Part shown: positions 9,646-32,779 of the stretch, one piece after another
How positions within the stretch are numbered: position 1 is the first letter of the stretch
How the letters are laid out: every line of letters starts with the position of its first letter
From: Spirodela intermedia
Taxonomy: Eukaryota; Streptophyta; Magnoliopsida; Alismatales; Araceae
Reading direction: 5' to 3'
Assembly (NCBI GenBank): GCA_902729315.2
Contig: LR746272.1
Span: 12,910,327-12,974,326 of the forward strand
DNA: 64,000 nt
Translations under genes and position numbers: made by a program
Notes under the pieces: generated by a model
The model's database searches: none
What the model was told of the DNA's origin: nothing
The model's input: the letters and a program-made list of their open reading frames with translations, nothing else

Positions 9646-12437
9646 ATGTCGAAAGCCTTGCTATCCGGCGAGGTCTTCCGGCCACTCGCCGTCCGGTCAA
9701 GGCCCCGGCGTCCGTACGCCGGAATATCCTTCGTCGGGTTGCGAATTCCCTGTGCTGCGGGGGCGGCTTCCGGCACTGGGCGTTGGAGGAGGCCTGAGCT
9801 ATGGGCCGTGAGGAGCAGCGGCATTGGGGACAAGATCCGGCCGCGGCAGGATGAGCCGCAGGGGACGGGGGAAGCAGGAGAGGTGGACGTAGAGGAGCTG
9901 GTGCAGTTCCTGTATGAGGACCTTCCCCACCTTTTCGACGATCAGGGGATCGACCGTTCGAAGTACGATGAGCGAGTCCGGTTCAGGGATCCCATCACCA
10001 GCCACGACACTGTCGACGGCTACCTCTTCAACATCGCCCTCCTGAAGCTGCTGTTCCGCCCGGACTTCCAACTTCATTACGTGAAACAGGTGCCGTGGAT
10101 TTCTCCTTGATGGTTGTGTTTTGCGTGTGCTCGAAAGCCGAATCCCTTGGATTGAACTGATTTTGATGACGTTGACTGCTTAAAACGTTTTACTGAATTG
10201 GTTAATGTGCCTGTGGGGAGTCACCCCCCCCTAACCCCTCCTTAAGATGAGTCGTTTCCTCTAATCAAGTATACATGCTTTCAACTGAAAATTCACTTGT
10301 TTGGTTGGTAGGTGACATGAAGATGTCTTCGTCCACATAAAATAACAAGTAGAAATCCCAAAAAAAGTTTTCCCGCATCATCTTGTTTTGTAATGACCAC
10401 TCCAGCGTAAGCGTGCTAACCATTATTTGGATTGTCAAATTGGTGAGTTGGATTTTACCGTATTAGAATTGAACTATGAGCTGTTTCTCCATCCTCAAGG
10501 ATGGATATTCTGGTTAATTCCTGTCTAAATTTAAGACTTAGAAATCATACTTTGTCATGAAATTTCAAGTTATACAGCAATCAGTATGCATGATTGTCAA
10601 GAGAAGTCAATTTACGGACTGACGGCATCAAATGTTGGATGGATCAAGAAAGAAACATTACTACCATATTTAGTGTGGAATGAACGTTTCAAACAGAACA
10701 ACAGGATAGGGTCAGAAACCTGTACAAATCATACACCAAAAGTTACTTGTTGTTTGCAATTTTTGTATCAGTTGATTTTCACTTTTGAAGCAATTTGACT
10801 GTGCTATACGAACCGGCAGAGTTATCTAACTTTGCAGTCACCTACATTTTTTACGTAGGATGAATGACTTTCATGATGCCCTTATATACCTTTTGCATTC
10901 GCATTTCTAATTGGAGTCAGTCATTACTTTTAAGAGCTGCTGTCTTACTCCCTCCCATGATGGCTTTGAATTTCTCTAGTTCAGAATCACCATATTCAAA
11001 TTCACAGCTGCTTTTTTTTTTTAGCCGCAGAAGCGTGCTATTTTATCTTTGCTGAGTTGTCCAGTTCATTTTCACCCCTATTTTGTGGGATGCCAGTCCA
11101 TGATTCAAGATCTAGCCTGATTGATGTCTTGTAGACAGGACCTTTTGAAATAACCACAAGATGGACTATGGGAATGAGATTTTCCCTTCTCCCATGGAAG
11201 CCGAAACTGGTCTTCACAGGATTATCAATTATGGCCATCAACCCACAAACTCAAAAGTTCTGCGGTCATCTTGTAAGTTTGTACCCCTTGCTGTTATCTA
11301 TTTGTGTGTTCCATCTTCTGTCACAATGAAAAGTGTGATCCAGTGGATGCCTCGATGAAAACTGTTATCTCATCTTCAACTTCAGCAGAGACATCTTTCA
11401 TCAGTTTGTACTCAGCAATCACTGTCTCTGTCCCTAGGATATCTGGGATTCCATTCAGAACAATGATTATTTCTCTTTGGAAGGTCTGTGGGATTTCATT
11501 ACGCAGGTAAATCTTATATTTCTATTTCCTCCTGAAAGTTTATTCATTCTGCATTTCTCAAGGACGACTGCCGAGATCTTATGCTGGTGTGTGATCTTTC
11601 AGCTGCGCATTTACAAAACTCCAGACTTGCAAACACCACAGTACCAGATATTGAAAAGAATGGGAAGTTACGAGGTGCATCTCTTATCCCCCAGTGGCAT
11701 TGCCATTTTGGTTCCATCTGCTTGTGTTATGCGATAATAATCTCCCAGTGGGTCTTCATATTTTTCTCCATCATAATTCCGCCGTTATTGCTCGAGAGAC
11801 CACTCATAACTAGTTTTCAGACGGCTCAATATGAACCAAAATCAACTTTCCGTCAGCTTATTTACTGTCCTACATGTAAAAACCTGATTTCCGTGGGCTC
11901 TTCTGTCCCATCTCCGACAGAAAGACCCAATACCATATCCATTGACGAGAAGTCGGGTCTTCGCTGCTATATATGATCGCAGGATGTAGCTTTGGTGTGT
12001 AGAAGATATCCCCGAACAAGTCTGGTGGCTAGCTGTGTGATTACGTGCCACTGCCTATCACGATACACTCCTAGAGTCAAAAAGATCTTATCTCCTCTGA
12101 TCCCTCTCCAGAGCGCGTTGGGAGTTGGCGACTCGAACATGTTGCTTTGGGGGATACTTTCTTACCCCCAGCGAAAATAAAAATCGCGTGTATCCAACAT
12201 GAATTGGGTGAATTTCTTCTGTTTAGTCCGTCCGCTTTGAAACTCACATCGTGCTCGGTTCCATAACAGATAAGAAAATATGACCCATTCCTGGTTGTGG
12301 AGTCGAAGTCGGACAGGCTATCCGGGTCGGGTGGCTTCAATAACGTTACTGGGTAAGCGATTCTCAGTGGTTACTTCGATTTCGTTCCCTCTCCCGCCCT
12401 TGAATCCACAGTTCTGAGGACTGAACATCGAGAGATC

Positions 12438-12479
<42 letters not shown>

Positions 12480-13352
12480 TTCTTTCTCCAGGTATATATT
12501 TGGGAAGAACGCGTCATCAGAAAAGATCCCGATGACTACTCCAGTCTTCACTCAGGCACTCGACGACGGCTTGTCAGACGTGTCCATCCAGATAGTCTTA
12601 CCGCTGGATAAAGAGTTGGACAAGTACGCTCTCCTCTCTCCACCTCAATGGCGCTAGTGTTAGCTATACAACGTTAAAAAAATGAAAATAAAAAGAAAGA
12701 ATGAAAGGTCGATTTTATTTTTTTAATTTTTATTTATGAGGTGAATTAACTTCTCATCTAAGCCCATATCCAAGCCCAAGCCCTTTTTTTATTTTTTTTG
12801 GTAATTTGATGGCACCCAAGCTAACCTGTCAATCAGAGCTTGTTTTCAATGTCATATGGCTGTTCAATGATCACCCACTCATTTGACTCTCTCTCTCTCT
12901 CTCTCTCTCTCAGACAAGTGACATTCCAAGACAGATACGAACGGTTTCATGTTGAAATCCACGGTGCTACCCCATTGCCGAAATTCCATGACACATAGGA
13001 ATGCGCCTCTTCTTTCAGGCTACCGGAGCCCAGCGGGGAGTCGATTGCCATCAGGAGGGTGGAGCATGGAGTCGCCGCCGTCTCCAAATTCAGCGGGCAA
13101 GCCACGGAGGAGATCGTGCGGAGCAAGGAGAAGGAGCTCCGGTCGGCGCTCGTTAGAGACGGCCTCCACCCGCGAGAGGGATGCCTCTTCGCTCGTTACA
13201 ACGATCCCGGCCGGACATGGAGCTTCATCATGGTACACCTCCCCCCCTCTTCCCCCTGTTTAATGGCCTAACTGATTCTTATGCCATTGCCACTCTTGCC
13301 CTTGAAGAGGAACGAGGTGCTGATTTGGCTCGACGGGTTCACATTGGAGTGA
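9646..13352 (+). CDS. HBP5: DUF2358 + SOUL haem-binding family protein, HBP5-like (8 exons, 398 aa)
   Basis: Exons are 9646-10089, 11135-11272, 11438-11506, 11603-11674, 12270-12352, 12492-12623, 13019-13232 and 13308-13352. All introns are GT-AG and the spliced frame is 1197 nt. Residues 1-70 are rich in Ser/Arg/Pro/Ala and low in acidic residues, which suits a plastid transit peptide. Residues about 80-215 are DUF2358 (VQFLYEDLPHLFDDQGIDRS, later GPFEITTRWTM and FSLEGLWDF). Residues 218-398 are the SOUL domain (TPDLQTPQYQILKR, YIFGKN, IPMTTPVFTQ, ARYNDPGRTW). This order matches Arabidopsis At5g20140/HBP5, a haem/tetrapyrrole-binding plastid protein. I chose ATG 9646 because it directly begins the transit-like segment; an in-frame GTG lies upstream. 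A site II-rich promoter precedes it, and SMC3 converges from the right. Confidence 0.94.
12434..12482. repeat. (TA)n microsatellite followed by poly-T
   Basis: Alternating TA for about 36 bp, then a T-run, inside intron 5 of the SOUL gene, ending just before the acceptor of exon 6. It could serve as, or disturb, the pyrimidine tract. Confidence 0.85.
12889..12913. repeat. (CT)n microsatellite
   Basis: A pure CT run inside intron 6 of the SOUL gene, about 105 bp upstream of the exon 7 acceptor. Confidence 0.85.
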
Positions 13353-13672
13353 CGTGGCGCGCCAAGAGGGTGGGTTCGTATTCTTGTGTGGGCAAGCCAC
13401 GTCGTCTTCGTATTGAAGCACTGCCATTGTTAGTCATCTCGCACGGTGCCTACTAAATTATCTGTCCCATTAATTGTACAACGTGTGCAAACTTCCTAGG
13501 CGAGTCAGGTCGAGAAAACATAAGATCTAAGTCTGCGAGGAAGTTCCAGATCTATATACATTATGATGTCACGAGATGAGGATAGATCACCTGAAGATGC
13601 CTTCACTGCCGCGGGGGAAGCCTGAAGGAGGGCAAGCAGCTCTCCTGCAAATCCCCCAGATCGAGCATCAAG
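13353..13672. other. Convergent 3' intergenic gap
   Basis: Only about 320 bp separate the stop codon of the SOUL gene (+) from the stop codon of SMC3 (-). Both 3' UTRs and polyadenylation signals must fit here and may overlap. I see no further gene. Confidence 0.7.
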
Positions 13673-26679
<13,007 letters not shown>

Positions 26680-28512
26680 CTTGATAGCAGCACCAAATAC
26701 CGCATCTAACGACTACTTTCGGTCCAATGACGAGACGGCTCCGTAAATTGTACGCGATTTAGGTTTTGCACAGCGAAAGAAGTGTTCTCCAGGGGACGAC
26801 GAAGCCCCGACGCACAGAATAAGTATCATTTCCGCATCAGTGGGGGCGATTAACGATGGAAGGTAGAACCCTAGCCGTCCGTCGACCCTGGTGATGCTAG
26901 CTGAAGTGTGATCATACCAGAGGGCGACACGCGAATAACTAGAGAAATTCACCGGATCAGACTTTAACCTTACCCCAGCAGGGCGCAGATGCCTCCTCCG
27001 CTGACAAGGTGAAGCAGTGTGGCCGTGGATATCGACGAAGGCACCGGCGAACGGGGACTTGGGCGGGAACGGGGACGGCGAGAGGGCGGGAAAGGAAACG
27101 GGAGAGGGCAGGCCAGGCCCCGCTTCCTCCGTGTCCTAGAAAATAGAATAATTCAAACCCACGCACATGGACAGTCGCGTTCAGTGGAGCGCTTAAATAC
27201 GTAGAGCGAGAGAGAGAGAGTGACCGATGCTTCCGCCGTTTCGACTCCCCTTATTCTACTCTTCGAGTTTAATCGTGTAAATCTGTGAGGAGTCAACGAA
27301 GGCAAGTCTTTAAACGAGATCGACTCCAAGACACACGGGTGACGCGACTGGACTATATATTTCAAATAGAACCACTGTCAAATAATTACCAAAAATACTC
27401 ACCATAACAAGTACTTAAAAAACCTTGCCCCTCTGTGTCGTATTTTTCTAGTGGGAAAAAACCCATTAAAAGTTCCCCGTATGTTTTCAGTATTTCCATA
27501 ATGTCATGAAACTACCGTATATTATAAGCTATGAAAATTTTTCTAATCTCCAACAAAAATAAATGCATAGTATTATTATTATAAATATTAACGTTAGATC
27601 TTATAGCTTAATTTCGATAAAAAATAACGGACTATTTACGGCGGTGCGGATATCAAGTCGAAGCTGAAAGAGAACCTCCAGGAGTGGGCTCACGTTCCAA
27701 TCAGAACCAATTAAAGAGCATCGACCGGCCCATTTCACGGCCGAGTATTGGGCCCAAAGTTCAGCCCATTTTGGTGTATCTGCAAGCATTCCACGTGGTC
27801 CCGCCTCCCGAGGTCCGTCCAACTGTCCCATGTAAGCGCTTACGTCATCAGTCCACTGAGGTCACCACACACGTCACCGGAAAGACTTTTCCGCCAGCTT
27901 ACGTGTCGCTTCCAAATAATCGCCGTAATAGTTTCTCTGAAATCTGGGGCCTTAGAAGGACTTTTTCCGACACGTTAACGGACGCCTAAAATAAGTAAAT
28001 ACCGACATTACCCACACAGTTTCCGCCGCAGAAAATGCTCCCCCCTGGTTCGCCGACGGAGGAGGGATATTCTAGTCATTTCCGGCAAGGGTTATGTAAC
28101 TTAACTCAGATTTATATTTTTCGGGAATTGACGTCTTGGGAGGAGACATGGAGTAGTGTAGAGAAGAAGGGATTTTACAAAAAAATTATGAAAAATCGGA
28201 ATATAGAAAGATTTGATTGCGTCAGGGCCACGTCTGTTCCCCAAAAGATGGTCATCTATGCTCAGCCAATTCGTCGGGGTCTCTTCAGTCGTCGTTTCCC
28301 GGCAGGGGAAGCGGCCATCCCGACTGCTGCCCGAAGATTCGGGGGTCTGGTTGGGTCGATTTGGTATCTGTCTGGCTCTATACAGTCGTCGTCTCCGCCT
28401 AGAAGAAACTGTAGGAACTCTCACCCCGCCAGCTCCGAAGAGGCACGTCACTGCCGCCAGCTTCACATCCAGCGTTCGGACTTGAGCTCCCAGGAACTTC
28501 CGGCCGGCGGCC
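26680..28512. promoter_or_regulatory. Divergent promoter region between SMC3 (-) and UGT-A (+)
   Basis: The SMC3 side shows a GA/CT-rich tract (27199-27222), CT on the SMC3 strand, and TATTTAAG on the minus strand at about 27193. Site II-like GGCCCA and TGGGCC motifs (27727, 27749, 27763) lie about 1 kb from SMC3 and may serve it, as is common for proliferation genes. The stretch 27360-27620 is AT-rich, and 28200-28512 is GC-rich leader-like sequence before the UGT start. Transcription starts are not determinable here. Confidence 0.4.
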
Positions 28513-30018
28513 ATGGCAAGCTCTGATGGTGTGGAGGGGGGGACGCCCCACGTCGTGCTAGTGCCCCTCATGGCCCCCAGCCACATGATCCCCATGGTCG
28601 GCATGGCCAAGCTGCTGGCCTCCCGCGGCGCAGTCGTCAGCTTGGTCACCACGCCCTCCAATGCTGCCTGGATGGAGGGCACTATCCAGCGCTGCGCGGG
28701 CTCTGGTCTTGCCGTGCAGGTCATCGTGCTCCGTTTCCCCTCGCGGGAGGTTGGGTTACCCGAGGGGTGCGAGAGGCTCGACATGATTCCGTCCAAGTCC
28801 ATGACGAGGAACTTCCTCCGGGCGTCCGAGATGATGCAGGAGCCGCTAGAGCGGCGCCTACGCGAGTCGCGGATCGCCCCGAGTTTCATCATATCCGACG
28901 CAGGGGCCGCTTGGACTCGGGCACTCGGCCGGGCCTTGGGAGTGCCGAGGCTGGTCTTCCATGGGTACGGCTGCTTCGCTCTCCTTTGCCAGCACAACCT
29001 GCACGTCCAGAAGACCCACCTGTCTGCAACCTCTGAGTCCGATCCCTTCGTCGTTCCCGGCCTGCCCCAGCGGGTCGAGGTGACGAGAGCTCAGCTACCG
29101 GGGGCATTTAGCACCTCCGTTGACATGGAAGACATCCGCGAGGAGATCAGAGAGGGAGAACTGTCCGCCGATGGGTTCGTGGTGAACACGTTCGTCGAGC
29201 TGGAGCCCAGCTATGTCAGTGCCCTCGAGGAAACCACTGGCAAGAAGGTGTGGACTATAGGACCACTCTCTCTCTGCGACAGGGAGTCCCCGTACGAAAC
29301 CGAAGGGGAGGACAAGGCATCCAATGAAGCCAGCCTCTGCGTACGTTGGCTCGACTCAATGAAGAGGGGCTCCGTCGTTTACGCCAGCTTCGGAAGCCTG
29401 GCCCGCCTGCCGCCATCTCAGCTGGTGGAGGTAGGCTTAGGTCTGGAGGCCTCTGGGCAGCCGTTTATCTGGGCCATCAAGACCCGGGGCGAGGAAGCTT
29501 CCCGTGAGTTTGAGAGCTGGCTGGGGGACGAAGGGTTCGAGGAAAGAAACAAGGGGAGGGGATTCCTGATCCGGGGATGGGCGCCGCAGGTGGTGATCCT
29601 GTCACACCCCGCCGTGGGCGGCTTCCTGACCCACTGCGGGTGGAACTCTACCCTAGAGAGCGTGTGCGCCGGGGTGCCCATGGCCGCCTGGCCACTGTTT
29701 TCGGAGCAGTTCCTGAACGAAAGGCTGGTGGTGGAGATTCTCGGTATTGCCGTCGCTATCGGTGTCAAGTCGCCAACCATATGGGGGGAGGAGGAGAAGG
29801 CTGGGGTGCAGGTGACGAGGGAGGAGGTGGCCCGGGCCCTTGTCAACCTCACGGATGTCGGCAAGGACGCGAAAGAGAGGAGAAGAAGAGCCAGGAACCT
29901 TGCGAAGGCGGCGAGAAGGGCTGTGGAAGATGGCGGATCGTCCCTCACCAACCTAGATCTCTTGCTTCGGACTGTAACCCAGGAGATGTCCCCCAAGAAT
30001 GCCGTTGTCGTAAAATGA
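28513..30018 (+). CDS. UGT-A: family-1 UDP-glycosyltransferase, UGT73-like (501 aa, single exon)
   Basis: An uninterrupted 501-codon frame, typical in length for plant UGTs (450-510). It would transfer a sugar, probably glucose, from UDP-sugar to a small lipophilic acceptor in the cytosol. The N-terminal acceptor domain has the catalytic His24 in PLMAPSHMIP (the usual AQGH is APSH here) and the activating Asp129 in FIISDAG. The C-terminal donor domain has the PSPG box from Trp356 (WAPQVVILSHPAVGG, HCGWNSTLES) to the terminal Gln399 typical of UDP-glucose users. The overall pattern resembles group D (UGT73), whose members act on flavonoids, triterpenes, steroids and hormones. The acceptor cannot be read from sequence. 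GC-rich coding, no intron. A tail-only copy lies at 41.4-41.9 kb. Confidence 0.94.
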   Translation: MASSDGVEGGTPHVVLVPLMAPSHMIPMVGMAKLLASRGAVVSLVTTPSNAAWMEGTIQRCAGSGLAVQVIVLRFPSREVGLPEGCERLDMIPSKSMTRNFLRASEMMQEPLERRLRESRIAPSFIISDAGAAWTRALGRALGVPRLVFHGYGCFALLCQHNLHVQKTHLSATSESDPFVVPGLPQRVEVTRAQLPGAFSTSVDMEDIREEIREGELSADGFVVNTFVELEPSYVSALEETTGKKVWTIGPLSLCDRESPYETEGEDKASNEASLCVRWLDSMKRGSVVYASFGSLARLPPSQLVEVGLGLEASGQPFIWAIKTRGEEASREFESWLGDEGFEERNKGRGFLIRGWAPQVVILSHPAVGGFLTHCGWNSTLESVCAGVPMAAWPLFSEQFLNERLVVEILGIAVAIGVKSPTIWGEEEKAGVQVTREEVARALVNLTDVGKDAKERRRRARNLAKAARRAVEDGGSSLTNLDLLLRTVTQEMSPKNAVVVK

Positions 30019-30890
30019 CGACAAGCACTTGTTGTTTTAAGATTCTTCCTAGGCCTCGGAAATGGCTGAAGCGACAACGCGCCCTCATATAACATGTAGG
30101 GGAGGGGAGCAGAACCATCGGCTCGTCGTGCTAGTGGACGTATAAAAGCGATGTTATCCGAGACAGAAGCTATTCCAACACCCGAATATCAGGAAGTTTT
30201 GATAAAGCATATGACGGAACAGTTTTCTCTTGTTTGGTGAACCTAGGACCAAACCTCTGCCACGCCCCTTTCTCAACACTGGTTTGACTCGTCTCAACCC
30301 GAATTGATTTTCTTTATATCTCGCTGAAATCAATGCTCCTCGTTCTCCCGTGATCTGGCTATTGCACTCCCTATACTACAGTGTGGTCGGGCAGAGACAA
30401 TCAGTCCGTAGGTACGGGAATAATGGAAAGAAGTGGGAACCCAGAAATGTCTTTTCCGGGTTTGATGCAAATCCTTAGTTGTAGGGTTCAATTAGGTAGG
30501 AAGGTCTTTCAGGATTGCGATATGGGCTCTCTCTTTGACCGTGTAAAAAATAAATTTTGCAATAGATTCGGGTTCAATTCCCCGCAAACGCATTTCTTTT
30601 TTTATGTTATCTTCGCTTCTTCTTTCAACTGTGTTTTTGGGGCCGAGGAGCAGCCTCGACCTACCTGGTTTGTCACTCAACAACGCAAATTTATAGGAAT
30701 CTCATCCACCAATTCTGCAAGTCGGCCGACGACCACGACCTCTAGCGTCTTATCTCACCGGCCACACGTCTGGCTACAACCTTAACCTGGAGGCCGTCTC
30801 TTTTTCCTTGAAACACTCGGCCTTCTCTCCCCTTCTACGCCCCTCCGCTCCTCCACTGCGCCGTTCTCCTTTCTGCCGTAGGGACCGACC
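30019..30890 (+). other. Spacer between UGT-A and UGT-B
   Basis: An 872-bp stretch with the UGT-A 3' flank, a TATAAAAG at about 30139, a tRNA-Gly remnant (30559-30592) and, from about 30770, the proximal leader of UGT-B, which is almost identical to that of UGT-B'. Upstream of 30770 the similarity to the equivalent spacer at 41.73-42.24 kb is only patchy. Confidence 0.55.
30559..30592 (+). pseudogene. Remnant of a tRNA-Gly gene (3' half)
   Basis: GCAATAGAT, a T-loop GGGTTCAATTCCCC and an acceptor-like end ACGCA match the 3' half of the intact tRNA-Gly(UCC) at 41981-42052. The anticodon loop and 5' half are not recognisable, and the T stem has a mismatch. It lies at the corresponding place in the other copy of the duplicated block. 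Confidence 0.6.
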
Positions 30891-32372
30891 ATGGTCCTCC
30901 AGAATGAACTCCACTTCGTACTGGTGCCACTCATGTCACCCGGCCATATGATTCCCATGCTGGACCTCGCCCGACTGCTCGCCAAGCTGGGGGGGGTTAT
31001 GGTCACCTTCGTCACCACGCCCGTCAATCTCTCCCGGATCGAGGCTGTCATCAGCCGGATGAAGGAATCAGACCTCCCCGTCCGGTTCCTCTCGCTTCAA
31101 TTACCGTGCAAGGAGGTGGGGCTGTCGGAGGGTTGCGAGAACCTCGACCTCCTCCCTTCGCCAATGTCGCTGCACAACTTTCTCGCCGCGACAAAGATGC
31201 TGGAGGAGCCGCTGCGGCTTCACCTACAACAGAGTTCGCCTCGGCCCAGCTGCATCATCTCCGACTTCTGCCATCCATGGACTCGCCACGTTGCGCGCGA
31301 CCTCGAGGTGCCCAGGTTCGACTTCTACAGCATGCCCTGCTTCGCCCTGCTCTGCGAACACAACCTCAATGTTCGAAGGATGGACGACGGCGTGGGCGGC
31401 GAGGACGGGCTACCCATCGTCGTGCCGGGTTTGCCCCTCCGCGTCGAGGTCGCCAGGGTCCAGGCGCCGGGGTTCTTTCCGAGGCCAGAGTGGGCCTGGA
31501 TGGACGACGAGATACGGGAGGCTGAGTCAGTGTCCCACGGGGTGGTCGTCAACACCTTCGCAGAACTTGAGCCCGAGTTCCTAGATCTCTATGAGAGGAC
31601 CTCAGGAAAGAAGGTATGGGCCGTAGGGCCCGTGTCTCTGTGCAACGAGCTCGCCATCGATCAGGCATCGAGGGGCGATAAGGCGGCGATCGACGTGGAG
31701 AAATGCGTTGCTTGGCTCGACGCCATGAAGCCGCGATCGGTGCTTTACATTAGCTTCGGAACCCTGGTCAGATCTTCTTTAGCTGTGCTTGTAGATCTCG
31801 GGTTGGGGCTGGAGGCCACACGACGCCCGTTCATATGGTCGATCAAAGCCGGAGGCATCCAGGCAGAGGTGGAGGATTGGCTCGCCCAAGGGTTCGAGGA
31901 GAGGACGAGAGATCGGGCCCTCATCATCAGGGGTTGGGCGCCTCAGGTGACGATTCTGTCGCATCCCTCCATCGGGGGATTCCTCACTCACTGCGGGTGG
32001 AACTCGTCCTTGGAGGGAATCACGGCCGGAGTCCCAATTCTAACATGGCCGGGGTTTTCAGAACAGTTCCTCAACGAACGCCTCCTGGTAGATGTACTGA
32101 GAGTGGGAGTCCCGACCGGAGTGAAGACGCCTGTCTGGGATGGAACAATAGCCGACGGAGACCTCCAGCTGAATAGGGAGGAGATACAGAAAACCGTGGA
32201 GAGGTTAATGGACGCCGGAGTAGAGGGAGAAGAGAGGAGGAGGACGGTCACAGAGTTGAGCAAGCGAGCGAGGAGCGCAATGGAGGTTGGAGGATCGTCG
32301 CACCTGAGCCTGACGCGACTGATAGAGGAGATGAGGCTTTATGCTCATAAGAAGACCACGTTGGTACCGTAA
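30891..32372 (+). CDS. UGT-B: family-1 UDP-glycosyltransferase, UGT73-like (493 aa, single exon)
   Basis: An intact single-exon frame. Catalytic His19 sits in VPLMSPGHMIP, and Asp125 in CIISDFCHPWT. The PSPG box runs from Trp349 (WAPQVTILSHPSIGG, HCGWNSSLEG) to Gln392, suggesting UDP-glucose as donor. SGKKVWAVGPVSLCN before the linker is typical of UGT73 members. It is clearly paralogous to UGT-D and UGT-E (shared FDFYS, HEFL-like and VNTFAELE blocks) and more distant from UGT-A. UGT-B' at 42362 is a nearly identical copy. The start is set by MVLQNELHFVLVP, conserved among the paralogues. Acceptor unknown; likely cytosolic. Confidence 0.94.
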   Translation: MVLQNELHFVLVPLMSPGHMIPMLDLARLLAKLGGVMVTFVTTPVNLSRIEAVISRMKESDLPVRFLSLQLPCKEVGLSEGCENLDLLPSPMSLHNFLAATKMLEEPLRLHLQQSSPRPSCIISDFCHPWTRHVARDLEVPRFDFYSMPCFALLCEHNLNVRRMDDGVGGEDGLPIVVPGLPLRVEVARVQAPGFFPRPEWAWMDDEIREAESVSHGVVVNTFAELEPEFLDLYERTSGKKVWAVGPVSLCNELAIDQASRGDKAAIDVEKCVAWLDAMKPRSVLYISFGTLVRSSLAVLVDLGLGLEATRRPFIWSIKAGGIQAEVEDWLAQGFEERTRDRALIIRGWAPQVTILSHPSIGGFLTHCGWNSSLEGITAGVPILTWPGFSEQFLNERLLVDVLRVGVPTGVKTPVWDGTIADGDLQLNREEIQKTVERLMDAGVEGEERRRTVTELSKRARSAMEVGGSSHLSLTRLIEEMRLYAHKKTTLVP

Positions 32373-32728
32373 AATTACTCTGCGTGCCTGATGGCGCAAT
32401 TTGCTGCAAACATTGTTTGACCTCGAATATGAAGAAACGACGTCAGTTTGACAAATAACTTTTAAGAGGAGAACAAACTTTATGCATAGATTGTCGTTGA
32501 TACTTGATGACAATAATGTTCAGCCGTGGGGACATCAAGTAGAGTTGGTTACTACTTCTTTCTATTTCTTGTAATTATTATTATTGATGTTTTTGAAGCA
32601 TTTTTAATTTTCGGCAAAGGTGGAAGATACTATCGAAAAATTATTGAAAAAAAAGTGGCAAGGCAGGCAAATTCTGTGGGATTCTCACTCCCCAGGAGAG
32701 AGTAGTTCCTTTTGGTCCAACGAGAGAT

Positions 32729-32779
<51 letters not shown>

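Noticed and set aside
28101-28997. 298-codon open frame on the minus strand over the UGT-A start
   Set aside because: It is antisense to the well-supported UGT-A coding frame in GC-rich DNA, has no recognisable motif, and the same kind of mirror frame appears opposite UGT-B, UGT-B' and UGT-E.
29418-30095. 225-codon antisense frame over the UGT-A 3' end
   Set aside because: It is a shadow of GC-biased codons; no motif, and it is not kept in the diverged copy at 41.4 kb beyond a fragment.
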